Below are positions 34,624-42,569 of a DNA stretch of 55,860 bases, piece after piece. The stretch covers positions 1-55,860 of the forward strand of contig NZ_CALMZC010000034.1 in assembly GCF_937873765.1 (NCBI RefSeq). Reading direction: 5' to 3'. The translations under genes and the position numbers were made by a program. Each line of letters opens with the position of its first letter. Positions within the stretch are counted from its first letter, which is position 1. The stretch is from an uncultured Thiothrix sp. (lineage in GTDB: Bacteria; Pseudomonadota; Gammaproteobacteria; Thiotrichales; Thiotrichaceae). The notes below the pieces were generated by a model, which was not told the origin of the DNA, ran no database searches, and worked only from the letters and a program-made list of their open reading frames with translations.

Positions 34624-35364
34624 TTAGGTCATGTGGTTTCCGCCGTTGCAGGCGAAGTTCGCACCAGTAGTAAAGCCTGCTGAGTCAGAAGCTAACCACG
34701 TAACGATAGAAGCAATTTCTTCAGGTGTACCTAAACGCTTAACGGGAATCGTCGCAATAATTTTCTCTAACACGTCTTCACGAATAGCACGTACCATGTC
34801 GGTAGCGATATATCCAGGGGATACCGTATTCACTGTCACGCCTTTACTCGCCAACTCTTGAGCTAGCGCCATGGTGAAGCCGTGCATACCTGCTTTCGCA
34901 GTAGAATAGTTAGTTTGACCCGCTTGACCTTTTTGACCATTGACGGAAGAGATATTGATAATCCGTCCCCAGCCTTGATCAGCCATATCGTCGACCACTT
35001 GTTTAGTGACGAAAAATAAGGAGTTTAGGTTGGTATCAATGACCGCTTTCCAGTTTTCCAGTGTCATTTTGCGGAACATACCATCTTTGGTGATGCCAGC
35101 ATTATTGACTAGAACACTGATAGAGCCTAAATCTGCTTTAACCTTGTCAAAGGCGGTTTTAGTGCTATCCCAATCAGAGACATTGCCTTCAGAAGCATGG
35201 AATTCGTAACCGAGTTCTTTTTGCTCACCAAGCCAGCGGTCTTTACGTGGCGAATTAGGGCCGCAACCTGCAACAACGATAAAACCTGCTTTCGATAAAG
35301 CTTGGCAAATAGAGGTACCAATACCCCCCATTCCACCGGTGACATAGGCTACTTTTTGAGTCAT
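34624..35364 (-). CDS. phaB: Acetoacetyl-CoA reductase
   Basis: A 246-residue short-chain dehydrogenase, exactly the length of Cupriavidus PhaB, that reduces acetoacetyl-CoA to (R)-3-hydroxybutyryl-CoA with NADPH for polyhydroxybutyrate synthesis. The cofactor motif is TGGMGGIG (9-16); NNAG and the catalytic Ser-Tyr-Lys (NISSVNG, YSTAK) are intact, and PGYIATDMV and FACNGGNHM are PhaB signatures. ATG at 35364 follows GGAGGAG; the 20-codon upstream extension has no support. phaA and phaC are not in the window. Its terminator separates it from the TRAP operon. Confidence 0.93.
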   Translation of the reverse strand: MTQKVAYVTGGMGGIGTSICQALSKAGFIVVAGCGPNSPRKDRWLGEQKELGYEFHASEGNVSDWDSTKTAFDKVKADLGSISVLVNNAGITKDGMFRKMTLENWKAVIDTNLNSLFFVTKQVVDDMADQGWGRIINISSVNGQKGQAGQTNYSTAKAGMHGFTMALAQELASKGVTVNTVSPGYIATDMVRAIREDVLEKIIATIPVKRLGTPEEIASIVTWLASDSAGFTTGANFACNGGNHMT

Positions 35365-35424
35365 GTGGATTCTCCTCCTGATTATTAGTCTAGAATGCGA
35401 ACTATATAATAACTTAGGGTACAC

Positions 35425-35751
35425 ATAACAGGCTAATTTTAATTAACTCTCGATTTACTATTAAATTTTGCCCATAGAGGGCTTTTGATTAGCCTTGTTA
35501 TCTCATGACTGTGGTGGGTTAGTGTTAGCACTGGTGCAAAACCAGTGTTAGGGAGCTATGCCAAGAGTATGCGTTTTAGGTGCGCAGTTCCACAGCAATT
35601 CGCCTGATATCTTGATAAACTCAAATTTTTACCACAGGTGCTAATGGGGCTGCTGCACTTAGCTATAAAGCGAGCTGATGAGGTAGTACCGATAATTTCT
35701 AGGCACACAAATTGCTTATTAGTTAAATAACATTAAAAAAGGAAGCTGTGT
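35425..35751. other. Intergenic region before the ATP-grasp gene
   Basis: No gene seen. It contains a 7-bp hairpin (CACTGGT/ACCAGTG, 35529-35547) flanked by GTGTTAG repeats, and an A/T-rich stretch with TTGCTTATTAG shortly before the AAGGAAG ribosome binding site of the next gene. Presumably carries the divergent promoters of phaB and the cluster at 35752. Confidence 0.4.
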
Positions 35752-37215
35752 ATGAATCAGGAGTGGAGCCGCTATAACCCGCAGCCGTTTCATGACGAGC
35801 TTATGGTTGCTTGTCAGGAGAGTCGGCCACATAGCAGTAAGCTAGTGAATTATCTTGCTAATCTTAGCCGTGAGAATTTTTGTCGTCGGGTGGATGAGTC
35901 CGAGCGTGTCATTCGTGAAATGGGGATTACCTTCACGATTTATAGTGATGCTGGCAACATCGACCGTGCTTGGCCGTTTGATATTATTCCACGTGCTATT
36001 TCTGGCAGCGAATGGATTCGCACTGAAACAGGGCTGAAACAACGTATCCGCGCACTAAATATGTTCATTCAGGATGTTTATAGTGAGCGTCGTGCCATTC
36101 GAGATGGTGTGATCCCTGAAGAGGTCGTCATGCAATCCAAGGGGTATCGTGAGGCCTGTGTGGGTATGACTCCACCCCATGGTGTGTGGGCAAATATCTG
36201 TGGCTCTGATTTAGTGCGTCATAATGATGGTGTGATGTATGTGCTAGAGGATAATCTGCGTGTCCCCTCCGGTGTAGCTTATATGCTCGAAAATCGCCGT
36301 ATCACCAAACGTGTGCTGCCGGAAATTTTTAACTTACTGCCGATTAGTCCAGTTAGTCCTTATCCTGAACAGCTCTATAATATGCTGGCCTCTTTGCGCC
36401 CTGATTTAGAGCAGCCTACCATCGCTTTACTCACCCCAGGTATTTATAACTCTGCTTATTTTGAGCATGCTTATTTAGCTCAACAAGCTGGCTTAGTTTT
36501 ATTAGAGGGCGCTGATTTAATGGTGGGCAAAGATAATTATGTCTATATGCAAACCATTCAAGGCCCTGAGCGCGTGGACGTGATTTATCGGCGGATTGAT
36601 GATGATTTCATTGATCCTGAGGTTTTCCGTAAAGACTCGATGCTGGGTATTCCGGGGATTATGCGCGCGTGGCGCGAGGGTAAGGTAGCGATTGCGAATG
36701 CGCCCGGTTGTGGTGTGGCTGATGATAAAGTTATCTACGCTTATGTGCCCGATATGATCCGCTATTTTCTAGGCGAAGAACCCTCCTTACCCAATGTACC
36801 GACTTGGGTTTGCCGTAAACCAGAAGAGCGTGCTTATGTGTTGGAGCACTTGCCTGAGTTAGTGGTGAAGCCTGCGAATGAATCCGGTGGGTATGGCATG
36901 TTAGTCGGCCCACATTCTACCCCTGAGAAAGTTGAAGAGTTTCGTACCCTGATTCAAGAAAATCCCAACAACTATATTGCTCAACCGACTTTGAGTTTAT
37001 CCGTTAATCCGACTTGGTGTGGCGATAAAATTGCACCTAGGCATTTAGACTTGCGTCCCTTTATTTTAAGTGGCAAGGATATTTATGTGACACCCGGTGG
37101 TTTAACTCGGGTGGCAATGGTAGAAGGCTCCTTAGTAGTGAACTCATCCCAAGGTGGCGGGAGTAAGGATACTTGGATTGTCGCTGACCAAGATTGGGAA
37201 GGGGGAGTAGTATGA
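35752..37215 (+). CDS. Circularly permuted type-2 ATP-grasp protein
   Basis: A 487-residue cytoplasmic protein of the DUF404/DUF407 (CP_ATPgrasp_2) family, predicted to form amide bonds using ATP. Family landmarks are RALNMFIQDVYSERRAIRDG, WANICGSDLVRHNDG, VLEDNLRVPSGVAYMLENR, LLEGADLMVGKDNYVYMQT, VVKPANESGGYGMLVGP and APRHLDLRPFIL. It heads a cluster with alpha-E and transglutaminase genes; comparative work by Iyer and colleagues on amidoligases linked this trio to the Anbu peptidase, proposing synthesis or tagging of a peptide. ATG at 35752 has AAGGAAG; its stop overlaps the next start (ATGA). Confidence 0.9.
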   Translation: MNQEWSRYNPQPFHDELMVACQESRPHSSKLVNYLANLSRENFCRRVDESERVIREMGITFTIYSDAGNIDRAWPFDIIPRAISGSEWIRTETGLKQRIRALNMFIQDVYSERRAIRDGVIPEEVVMQSKGYREACVGMTPPHGVWANICGSDLVRHNDGVMYVLEDNLRVPSGVAYMLENRRITKRVLPEIFNLLPISPVSPYPEQLYNMLASLRPDLEQPTIALLTPGIYNSAYFEHAYLAQQAGLVLLEGADLMVGKDNYVYMQTIQGPERVDVIYRRIDDDFIDPEVFRKDSMLGIPGIMRAWREGKVAIANAPGCGVADDKVIYAYVPDMIRYFLGEEPSLPNVPTWVCRKPEERAYVLEHLPELVVKPANESGGYGMLVGPHSTPEKVEEFRTLIQENPNNYIAQPTLSLSVNPTWCGDKIAPRHLDLRPFILSGKDIYVTPGGLTRVAMVEGSLVVNSSQGGGSKDTWIVADQDWEGGVV

Positions 37216-38180
37216 TGTTATCACGCGTTGCTGAGCGGGTTTACTGGATGGCACGCTATTTGGAGAGGGCTGATAATACAGCTCGCTTGATTAGTGCCCA
37301 TACTGTTTTATTAATGGATTTGCCGGAAGCTTTAGAGTTTAACTGGTTTACACCCGTTGTTATCTTTAATGCTGAAGCTCAATATAAAAAGTCTTATCCA
37401 GAAATCAGTGAAGAAAATGTGATGCGCTTCCTGATTGCGGATAAAGATAACTCATCTTCGCTTTTGGGTTCTTTTGCAAATGTGCGGGAGAATGTACGCA
37501 CCTCATTAGACTTACTCCCTGAGGAAATTTGGGAGCAGGTCAACCAAACTTATATGCAACTACAAGCTGCCTTGTCTTCTTTAAGTAGTCGGCATAGTCG
37601 GCAGATGGTTCTGCGTGATGTGATGGCTGCTTGTCAGCGGATTCGTGGAGTTCTGGAAAATCATTTAAGCCGCGATCATGCCTTTGATTTTATCCAGATT
37701 GGTAAGCATGTCGAACGTGCGGATATGACCAGTCGCACTCTGGAAATGACCTCTCTCTTATTAGCTGAAGATCGTAGCCATGCGCTGCGCCGCTACGAAA
37801 GTATTCTCTGGTCGAGTTTGTTGTCGGCTTTAGGTGGGCAGCAAATGTATTTGCGGCATAAAAACTCACGCATCGTCGCACGTGATGTACTCCAGTTCTT
37901 ATGCCAAGACTTACAATTTCCACGTTCTTTATTGTATTCATTGACAGGTGTTAATTTCTATTTAAGGCGTTTGCCTGAGCCCGGTGCGGTGAGTGCTATT
38001 AGTACAAAGATTGCTGAGCAATTCGCTAAACAAGATATCAGTGCCATTCCAGTTGATCAAATGCATTGGTTTATGGATCGCTTACAAGCTGATTTAACCG
38101 TTTTGCATAATGAAATTGCTAGAACTTGGTTTTATCCAGAAACGGATTTTTCGCAGTTGCAATTGCAATCACAGGGCTAA
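37212..38180 (+). CDS. Alpha-E domain-containing protein
   Basis: A 322-residue, almost wholly helical cytoplasmic protein of the alpha-E family (DUF403). The opening LSRVAERVYWMARYLERADN, FIQIGKHVERADMTSRTLEM and FPRSLLYSL are characteristic, with paired E-R-A-D motifs that may bind a ligand or metal. Function is unknown apart from strict co-occurrence with the ATP-grasp and transglutaminase proteins on either side. ATG at 37212 overlaps the ATP-grasp stop by 4 nt and has GGGGGAG upstream; a start one codon on is possible. Confidence 0.88.
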   Translation: MMLSRVAERVYWMARYLERADNTARLISAHTVLLMDLPEALEFNWFTPVVIFNAEAQYKKSYPEISEENVMRFLIADKDNSSSLLGSFANVRENVRTSLDLLPEEIWEQVNQTYMQLQAALSSLSSRHSRQMVLRDVMAACQRIRGVLENHLSRDHAFDFIQIGKHVERADMTSRTLEMTSLLLAEDRSHALRRYESILWSSLLSALGGQQMYLRHKNSRIVARDVLQFLCQDLQFPRSLLYSLTGVNFYLRRLPEPGAVSAISTKIAEQFAKQDISAIPVDQMHWFMDRLQADLTVLHNEIARTWFYPETDFSQLQLQSQG

Positions 38181-38192
38181 TTGAGGACTTAC

Positions 38193-41100
38193 ATGAGTAT
38201 CCAAGTTGCACTTCATCATAAAACTACTTATACCTTTGACCAATTTATCAATGTCTTTCCACATGTAATTCGCTTGCGTCCAGCGGCGCATAGCCGCACA
38301 CCAATTCATGCTTATTCCTTAACAATTGGCGCAACTAATTATTTTATTAACTGGCAACAGGATGTTTTCGGCAATTATCTTGCACGCTTAGTTTTTCCTG
38401 AACGCTTAAAAGAACTCAGCATTGAAGTCAATTTAATCGCGGATATGGTATCGATTAATCCTTTTGATTTCTTTGTAGAGGAGTACGCGACTCAATACCC
38501 CTTCGCTTACAAAGATAGTTTAAAAAAAGAGCTACAACCTTACTTAGAAATTACTGAATCGGGTCCATTATTAACAGCTTGGGTGGATTCAGTCAGTCGC
38601 GATAAGCTGAATATTAATGACTTTTTGGTTCATCTGAATCAGCGCTTGCAAAAGGACATTGGCTATAACATTCGCATGGAGCCGGGTGTACAAAGCTGCG
38701 AGGAAACTTTAACCATTCGCCGTGGTTCTTGCCGAGATACGGCTTGGTTATTGGTGCAAATCTTGCGTCATTTAGGTTTAGCGGCACGTTTTGTTTCTGG
38801 CTATTTAATCCAGTTGACGGCTGATCAAAAGTCTTTAGATGGCCCTAGTGGCCCAGAAGCGGATTTTACTGATTTGCATGCTTGGACTGAAGTCTATGTA
38901 CCTGGTGCGGGTTGGATTGGCCTTGACCCGACTTCAGGCTTGTTTGCCAGTGAAGGGCATATTCCCCTTGCATGTACACCAGATCCAGCTTCCGCAGCGC
39001 CAGTAGAGGGTGCTACTGGTGTTTGTCAAGTGAGCTTCGCTTATGAAAATAGTGTGCGGCGTATCCATGAAGATCCGCGTGTCACTAAGCCTTATACCGA
39101 TGAGCAATGGGCGCAGATTCTCACTTTAGGTGGGCAAGTTGAAAATGATTTAATTAGCCATGATGTGCGCATGACTATGGGCGGTGAGCCTACTTTCGTC
39201 TCGATTGACGATATGGATTCAGCGCAGTGGAATACAGCCGCTTTAGGTGAGCATAAGCGCTCTTTGGCGGGTGTCCTGTTAAAGAAAATGCAGGCGCATT
39301 TTGCTCCGGGCAGTGTATTGCAATATGGGCAAGGCAAATGGTATCCGGGCGAACCCTTTCCACGCTGGGCTTTAGGCTGCTTCTGGCGTCCAGATGGTAA
39401 ATCAGTCTGGCTTGAGCAACAATGGTTGGCTGAAGATGGTAAAGACTATGGTTTAACCCAAGAAGATGCCAAGCGCTTCACGGATACTCTTTGTATTAGT
39501 TTAGGAATTTCTACGACCTATGCACGAGCGGGCTATGAAGATCGCTTATATTACTTGTGGAAAGAGTCCAATCAGCCACCCAATGTGGATTGGTTGACTC
39601 TCAATCTGCGCGATAGCAAGCACCGCAATGATTTAGTGCTAAGTTTGCAACGTGGTTTAGATACCCCGACGGGTTTTGCATTACCTCTCAGTTGGAGTCA
39701 TGAGCAACAGCGTTGGACAGGAACGCCTTGGTATTTCCGCCGTGAAGAAATGTATCTGATTCCGGGTAACTCGCCGATGGGCTTCCGCTTACCTCTCGAT
39801 TCTTTAGTATGGGTTTCAGAAGCTGAGCGTGATGTCGAAAACCAACCTTGCCCGTTTGAAGATAAGCAACCCTTACCCGATTTTCATGAAGGGGCAGCAC
39901 AGGCAGTAGCAGCGGGTGAGCCTAAGGAAAAAGAACCACTGTATGCGAGTTGGTATGATATTCCACGTACAGCGATTTGCATCGAGGTTCGCCAAGGCCG
40001 TTTGCATGTCTTTTTGCCACCTTTAAATTATCTGGAGCATTATTTAGATCTATTAGCCCACTTAGAAAAAACGGCGGCCAAGCTCCATATGCCGATTATG
40101 CTTGAAGGTTATGAACCACCCTCTGACCCCCGCTTGAAATCCTTCAAAATTACCCCTGATCCGGGGGTGATTGAAGTGAATATTCATCCAGCAGCCGATT
40201 GGCAGTCTTTGGTTGAAAATACTGAAGTGCTGTACGAGTTGGCACGTGAATCGCGTTTAGGTACGGAAAAGTTTATGTTGGATGGTCGCCATACCGGCAC
40301 GGGTGGTGGTAATCATGTCACGATGGGGGCTGCGACACCGACGGATAGTCCATTTTTACGCCGCCCCGATTTATTGCGCAGTTTATTAACGTATTGGCAG
40401 CATCATCCGGGTTTATCTTATCTGTTCTCAGGGATGTTCATTGGACCTACTAGTCAAGCACCACGGGTGGATGAAGCGCGCAATGAAAGCTTATATGAGT
40501 TAGAAATTGCCTTCCAGCAAATGCCGGAGGGTGAAAGTAATCAGCCGTGGTTAGTTGATCGCTTACTACGCAATCTCTTGGTGGACATTACTGGGAATAC
40601 CCATCGCTCTGAGTTTTGTATTGATAAGCTGTATTCGCCGGATTCCTTGAGTGGTCGCCAAGGTTTAGTGGAGCTACGTGCTTTTGAAATGCCACCACAT
40701 GCGCGCATGTCAATTATGCAAATGCTGTTGGTACGCGCTTTAGTCGCACGTTTCTGGAAAGAGCCTTATAAACATAAATTGGTGCGTTGGGGTACTGAGC
40801 TACATGATCGTTTTATGCTCCCCTTTTATGTCGAGCAAGATATGAAAGAGGTGTGTGAGGAGTTGCAGCTGGCAGGCTATAACTTCGACCCAAAATGGTT
40901 AGAACCTTTCCAAGAGTTCCGCTTCCCAGTTTACGGGCGTGTGCAATATCGTGGGATTGAAATTGAACTGCGAGCCGCCTTAGAGCCTTGGCATATCCTC
41001 GGTGAAGAGCTGAGTAATACGGGTACTGCACGCTTTGTAGATTCATCTATGGAGCGTTTACAAATTAAAGTCACTGGCTTAACCGAGTCGCGCTATATCG

Positions 41101-41546
41101 TTGTTTGCAATGGTGTTGAGATTCCACTCCGCAAAACGGAGGTGCATGGCCAATATGTGACGGGGATTCGTTATCGGGCTTGGCAACCACCTTCAGCCTT
41201 GCATCCAACAATTGGTGTGCATTCACCATTGGTCTTCGACATTGTGGATACTTGGAATAATCGTTCGATTGGGGGATGTGCGTATCATGTGGTGCATCCG
41301 GGCGGACGCAGTTATGAGACTTTCCCAGTGAATGCCTTTGAAGCTGAAGGACGGCGGATTTCGCGTTTCCGCGCGGATATGGACATTATGCAAGATCGTC
41401 AGCCAGTGCCGGAGCCGAAGATGTTTAGTTCTGCGGCAACTCGTACTTTCTTACCACAAGGTAGTGAGCCGGGAGTCGCTGTGCCATTGAAGCCCGCTAA
41501 AGTGAATCCAGAATATCCCCATACTTTGGATTTGCGGCGCAATTAG
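38193..41546 (+). CDS. Transglutaminase-like protein with DUF2126 domain
   Basis: A 1117-residue cytoplasmic protein. Residues ~1-150 are the bacterial transglutaminase N-domain (YTFDQFINVFPHVIRLRP), ~155-270 the papain-like transglutaminase core with Cys180 (RRGSCRDTAW), His229 (LHAWTEV) and Asp245 (LDPTSG) intact, and ~300-1117 the DUF2126 region (MTMGGEPTFVSIDD; TGTGGGNHVTMGAATPTDSP). It is predicted to cleave or transfer amide groups, acting with the ATP-grasp and alpha-E proteins. ATG at 38193 has TTGAGGA; the TTG four codons earlier was rejected. It lies 12 nt after the alpha-E gene. Confidence 0.92.
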   Translation: MSIQVALHHKTTYTFDQFINVFPHVIRLRPAAHSRTPIHAYSLTIGATNYFINWQQDVFGNYLARLVFPERLKELSIEVNLIADMVSINPFDFFVEEYATQYPFAYKDSLKKELQPYLEITESGPLLTAWVDSVSRDKLNINDFLVHLNQRLQKDIGYNIRMEPGVQSCEETLTIRRGSCRDTAWLLVQILRHLGLAARFVSGYLIQLTADQKSLDGPSGPEADFTDLHAWTEVYVPGAGWIGLDPTSGLFASEGHIPLACTPDPASAAPVEGATGVCQVSFAYENSVRRIHEDPRVTKPYTDEQWAQILTLGGQVENDLISHDVRMTMGGEPTFVSIDDMDSAQWNTAALGEHKRSLAGVLLKKMQAHFAPGSVLQYGQGKWYPGEPFPRWALGCFWRPDGKSVWLEQQWLAEDGKDYGLTQEDAKRFTDTLCISLGISTTYARAGYEDRLYYLWKESNQPPNVDWLTLNLRDSKHRNDLVLSLQRGLDTPTGFALPLSWSHEQQRWTGTPWYFRREEMYLIPGNSPMGFRLPLDSLVWVSEAERDVENQPCPFEDKQPLPDFHEGAAQAVAAGEPKEKEPLYASWYDIPRTAICIEVRQGRLHVFLPPLNYLEHYLDLLAHLEKTAAKLHMPIMLEGYEPPSDPRLKSFKITPDPGVIEVNIHPAADWQSLVENTEVLYELARESRLGTEKFMLDGRHTGTGGGNHVTMGAATPTDSPFLRRPDLLRSLLTYWQHHPGLSYLFSGMFIGPTSQAPRVDEARNESLYELEIAFQQMPEGESNQPWLVDRLLRNLLVDITGNTHRSEFCIDKLYSPDSLSGRQGLVELRAFEMPPHARMSIMQMLLVRALVARFWKEPYKHKLVRWGTELHDRFMLPFYVEQDMKEVCEELQLAGYNFDPKWLEPFQEFRFPVYGRVQYRGIEIELRAALEPWHILGEELSNTGTARFVDSSMERLQIKVTGLTESRYIVVCNGVEIPLRKTEVHGQYVTGIRYRAWQPPSALHPTIGVHSPLVFDIVDTWNNRSIGGCAYHVVHPGGRSYETFPVNAFEAEGRRISRFRADMDIMQDRQPVPEPKMFSSAATRTFLPQGSEPGVAVPLKPAKVNPEYPHTLDLRRN

Positions 41547-41561
41547 AAGCTTATAAAACAA

Positions 41562-41584
41562 AAGACCAGTCAGTGACTGGTCTT
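41562..41584. terminator. Terminator between transglutaminase and Anbu genes
   Basis: AAGACCAGTCA and its exact complement form an 11-bp stem with a single-base centre. On the minus strand it is followed by TTGTTTTATAAG, so it suits the Anbu transcript best, but it may act both ways. Confidence 0.75.
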
Positions 41585-41600
41585 GCTCACCTATTAAGGT

Positions 41601-42323
41601 TTAATTGGGGAGCGGCAATGGTGGCATAGCGCGGAAAGCATTATACAACTGACTCGCCCATTGCTGACGAATTTGCAGTAGGTAAGGGTGATCTGGGCCA
41701 AAGCGATAATGGCGCTCAGCCACCAATGCATCCTTACGGTACATTAAAACTTCGATGGGTGGCCCTACACTCGCATTACTTTTCATCGTAGAGTCCATTG
41801 AAATCAGAGAACAAATCGCCGCATCATCCATGCTGGTGTCTAGATCAATGAATCGGTCAAGTACCGGCTTACCGTATTTGCTTTCACCAATTTGCAAATA
41901 AGGGGTCTCTTCAGAGGTAGTAATATGATTACCTTGAGGGTAAATCATGAAAGCACGCACACGTCCGCCCTTGATCTGACCCGCCAAAATCAACGAAGCA
42001 TCAGGCACAAAGCCAGAGCTTTCGGTATAGCGGCGAATCCGATTGACTAGTAAGTCGCCCACATAATCAGCAATATCCCCCATGTAGTTCAGTGTATTAA
42101 GGTTGGTTTTATTGTCATCACGAATATCACGCTGAACTTGCTCGACCACACTTTGAGTGGTTGCCAGATTGCCAGCCGTCATCAGGACGAGAAAGCGATC
42201 CGGATTGGTTTTGCAAATATTCATCTTGCTATAAGTGCTGACATGGTCGATGCCCGCATTGGTACGAGAGTCTGAGGTCAAAACCAAACCTTCATTTAAG
42301 GAAATGCCAATACAATATGTCAT
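41601..42323 (-). CDS. Anbu-type proteasome-like peptidase
   Basis: A 240-residue Ntn-hydrolase of the bacterial proteasome family (Anbu/BPH). After Met removal, Thr2 (MTYCIGISLNEGLVLTSDSR) becomes the N-terminal nucleophile; Asp18 and Lys34 occupy the expected supporting positions. MTAGNLATTQSVVEQV and SLISMDSTMKSNASVGPPIE are typical of Anbu and separate it from HslV. Members assemble into ring- or lock-washer-like particles. It belongs functionally with the ATP-grasp/alpha-E/transglutaminase genes but is encoded on the opposite strand, convergent with them. The ribosome binding site is weak. Confidence 0.88.
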   Translation of the reverse strand: MTYCIGISLNEGLVLTSDSRTNAGIDHVSTYSKMNICKTNPDRFLVLMTAGNLATTQSVVEQVQRDIRDDNKTNLNTLNYMGDIADYVGDLLVNRIRRYTESSGFVPDASLILAGQIKGGRVRAFMIYPQGNHITTSEETPYLQIGESKYGKPVLDRFIDLDTSMDDAAICSLISMDSTMKSNASVGPPIEVLMYRKDALVAERHYRFGPDHPYLLQIRQQWASQLYNAFRAMPPLPLPN

Positions 42324-42569
42324 ACAGTCATCGGGAATTTGCAGTCAAGGAATGCCTACACTAGGGTAGATAAGGGGGGGAGGTCAACAGGTTTCTATGC
42401 TAAATCTTCTTATAAATAAACTAGACATGTGCAAATATTAACTAATCCTTAATAACTAGTCAGTACGAGCCTTGCATGCTAATCTTAAACAGCGTAAGGT
42501 AGTCAACCTTTTTAGCTTTACCCAATCCATCTGACCGCGCACCTACCGGCATTCCAAACAGGCAGCTCC

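Noticed and set aside
35529..35547. CACTGGT/ACCAGTG hairpin considered as part of a riboswitch
   Set aside because: Only 7 bp, with no conserved aptamer features around it.
42496..42513. AAGGT/ACCTT mini-hairpin with T residues in the helicase leader, considered as an attenuator
   Set aside because: A 5-bp stem is too weak to support without structure or transcript data.
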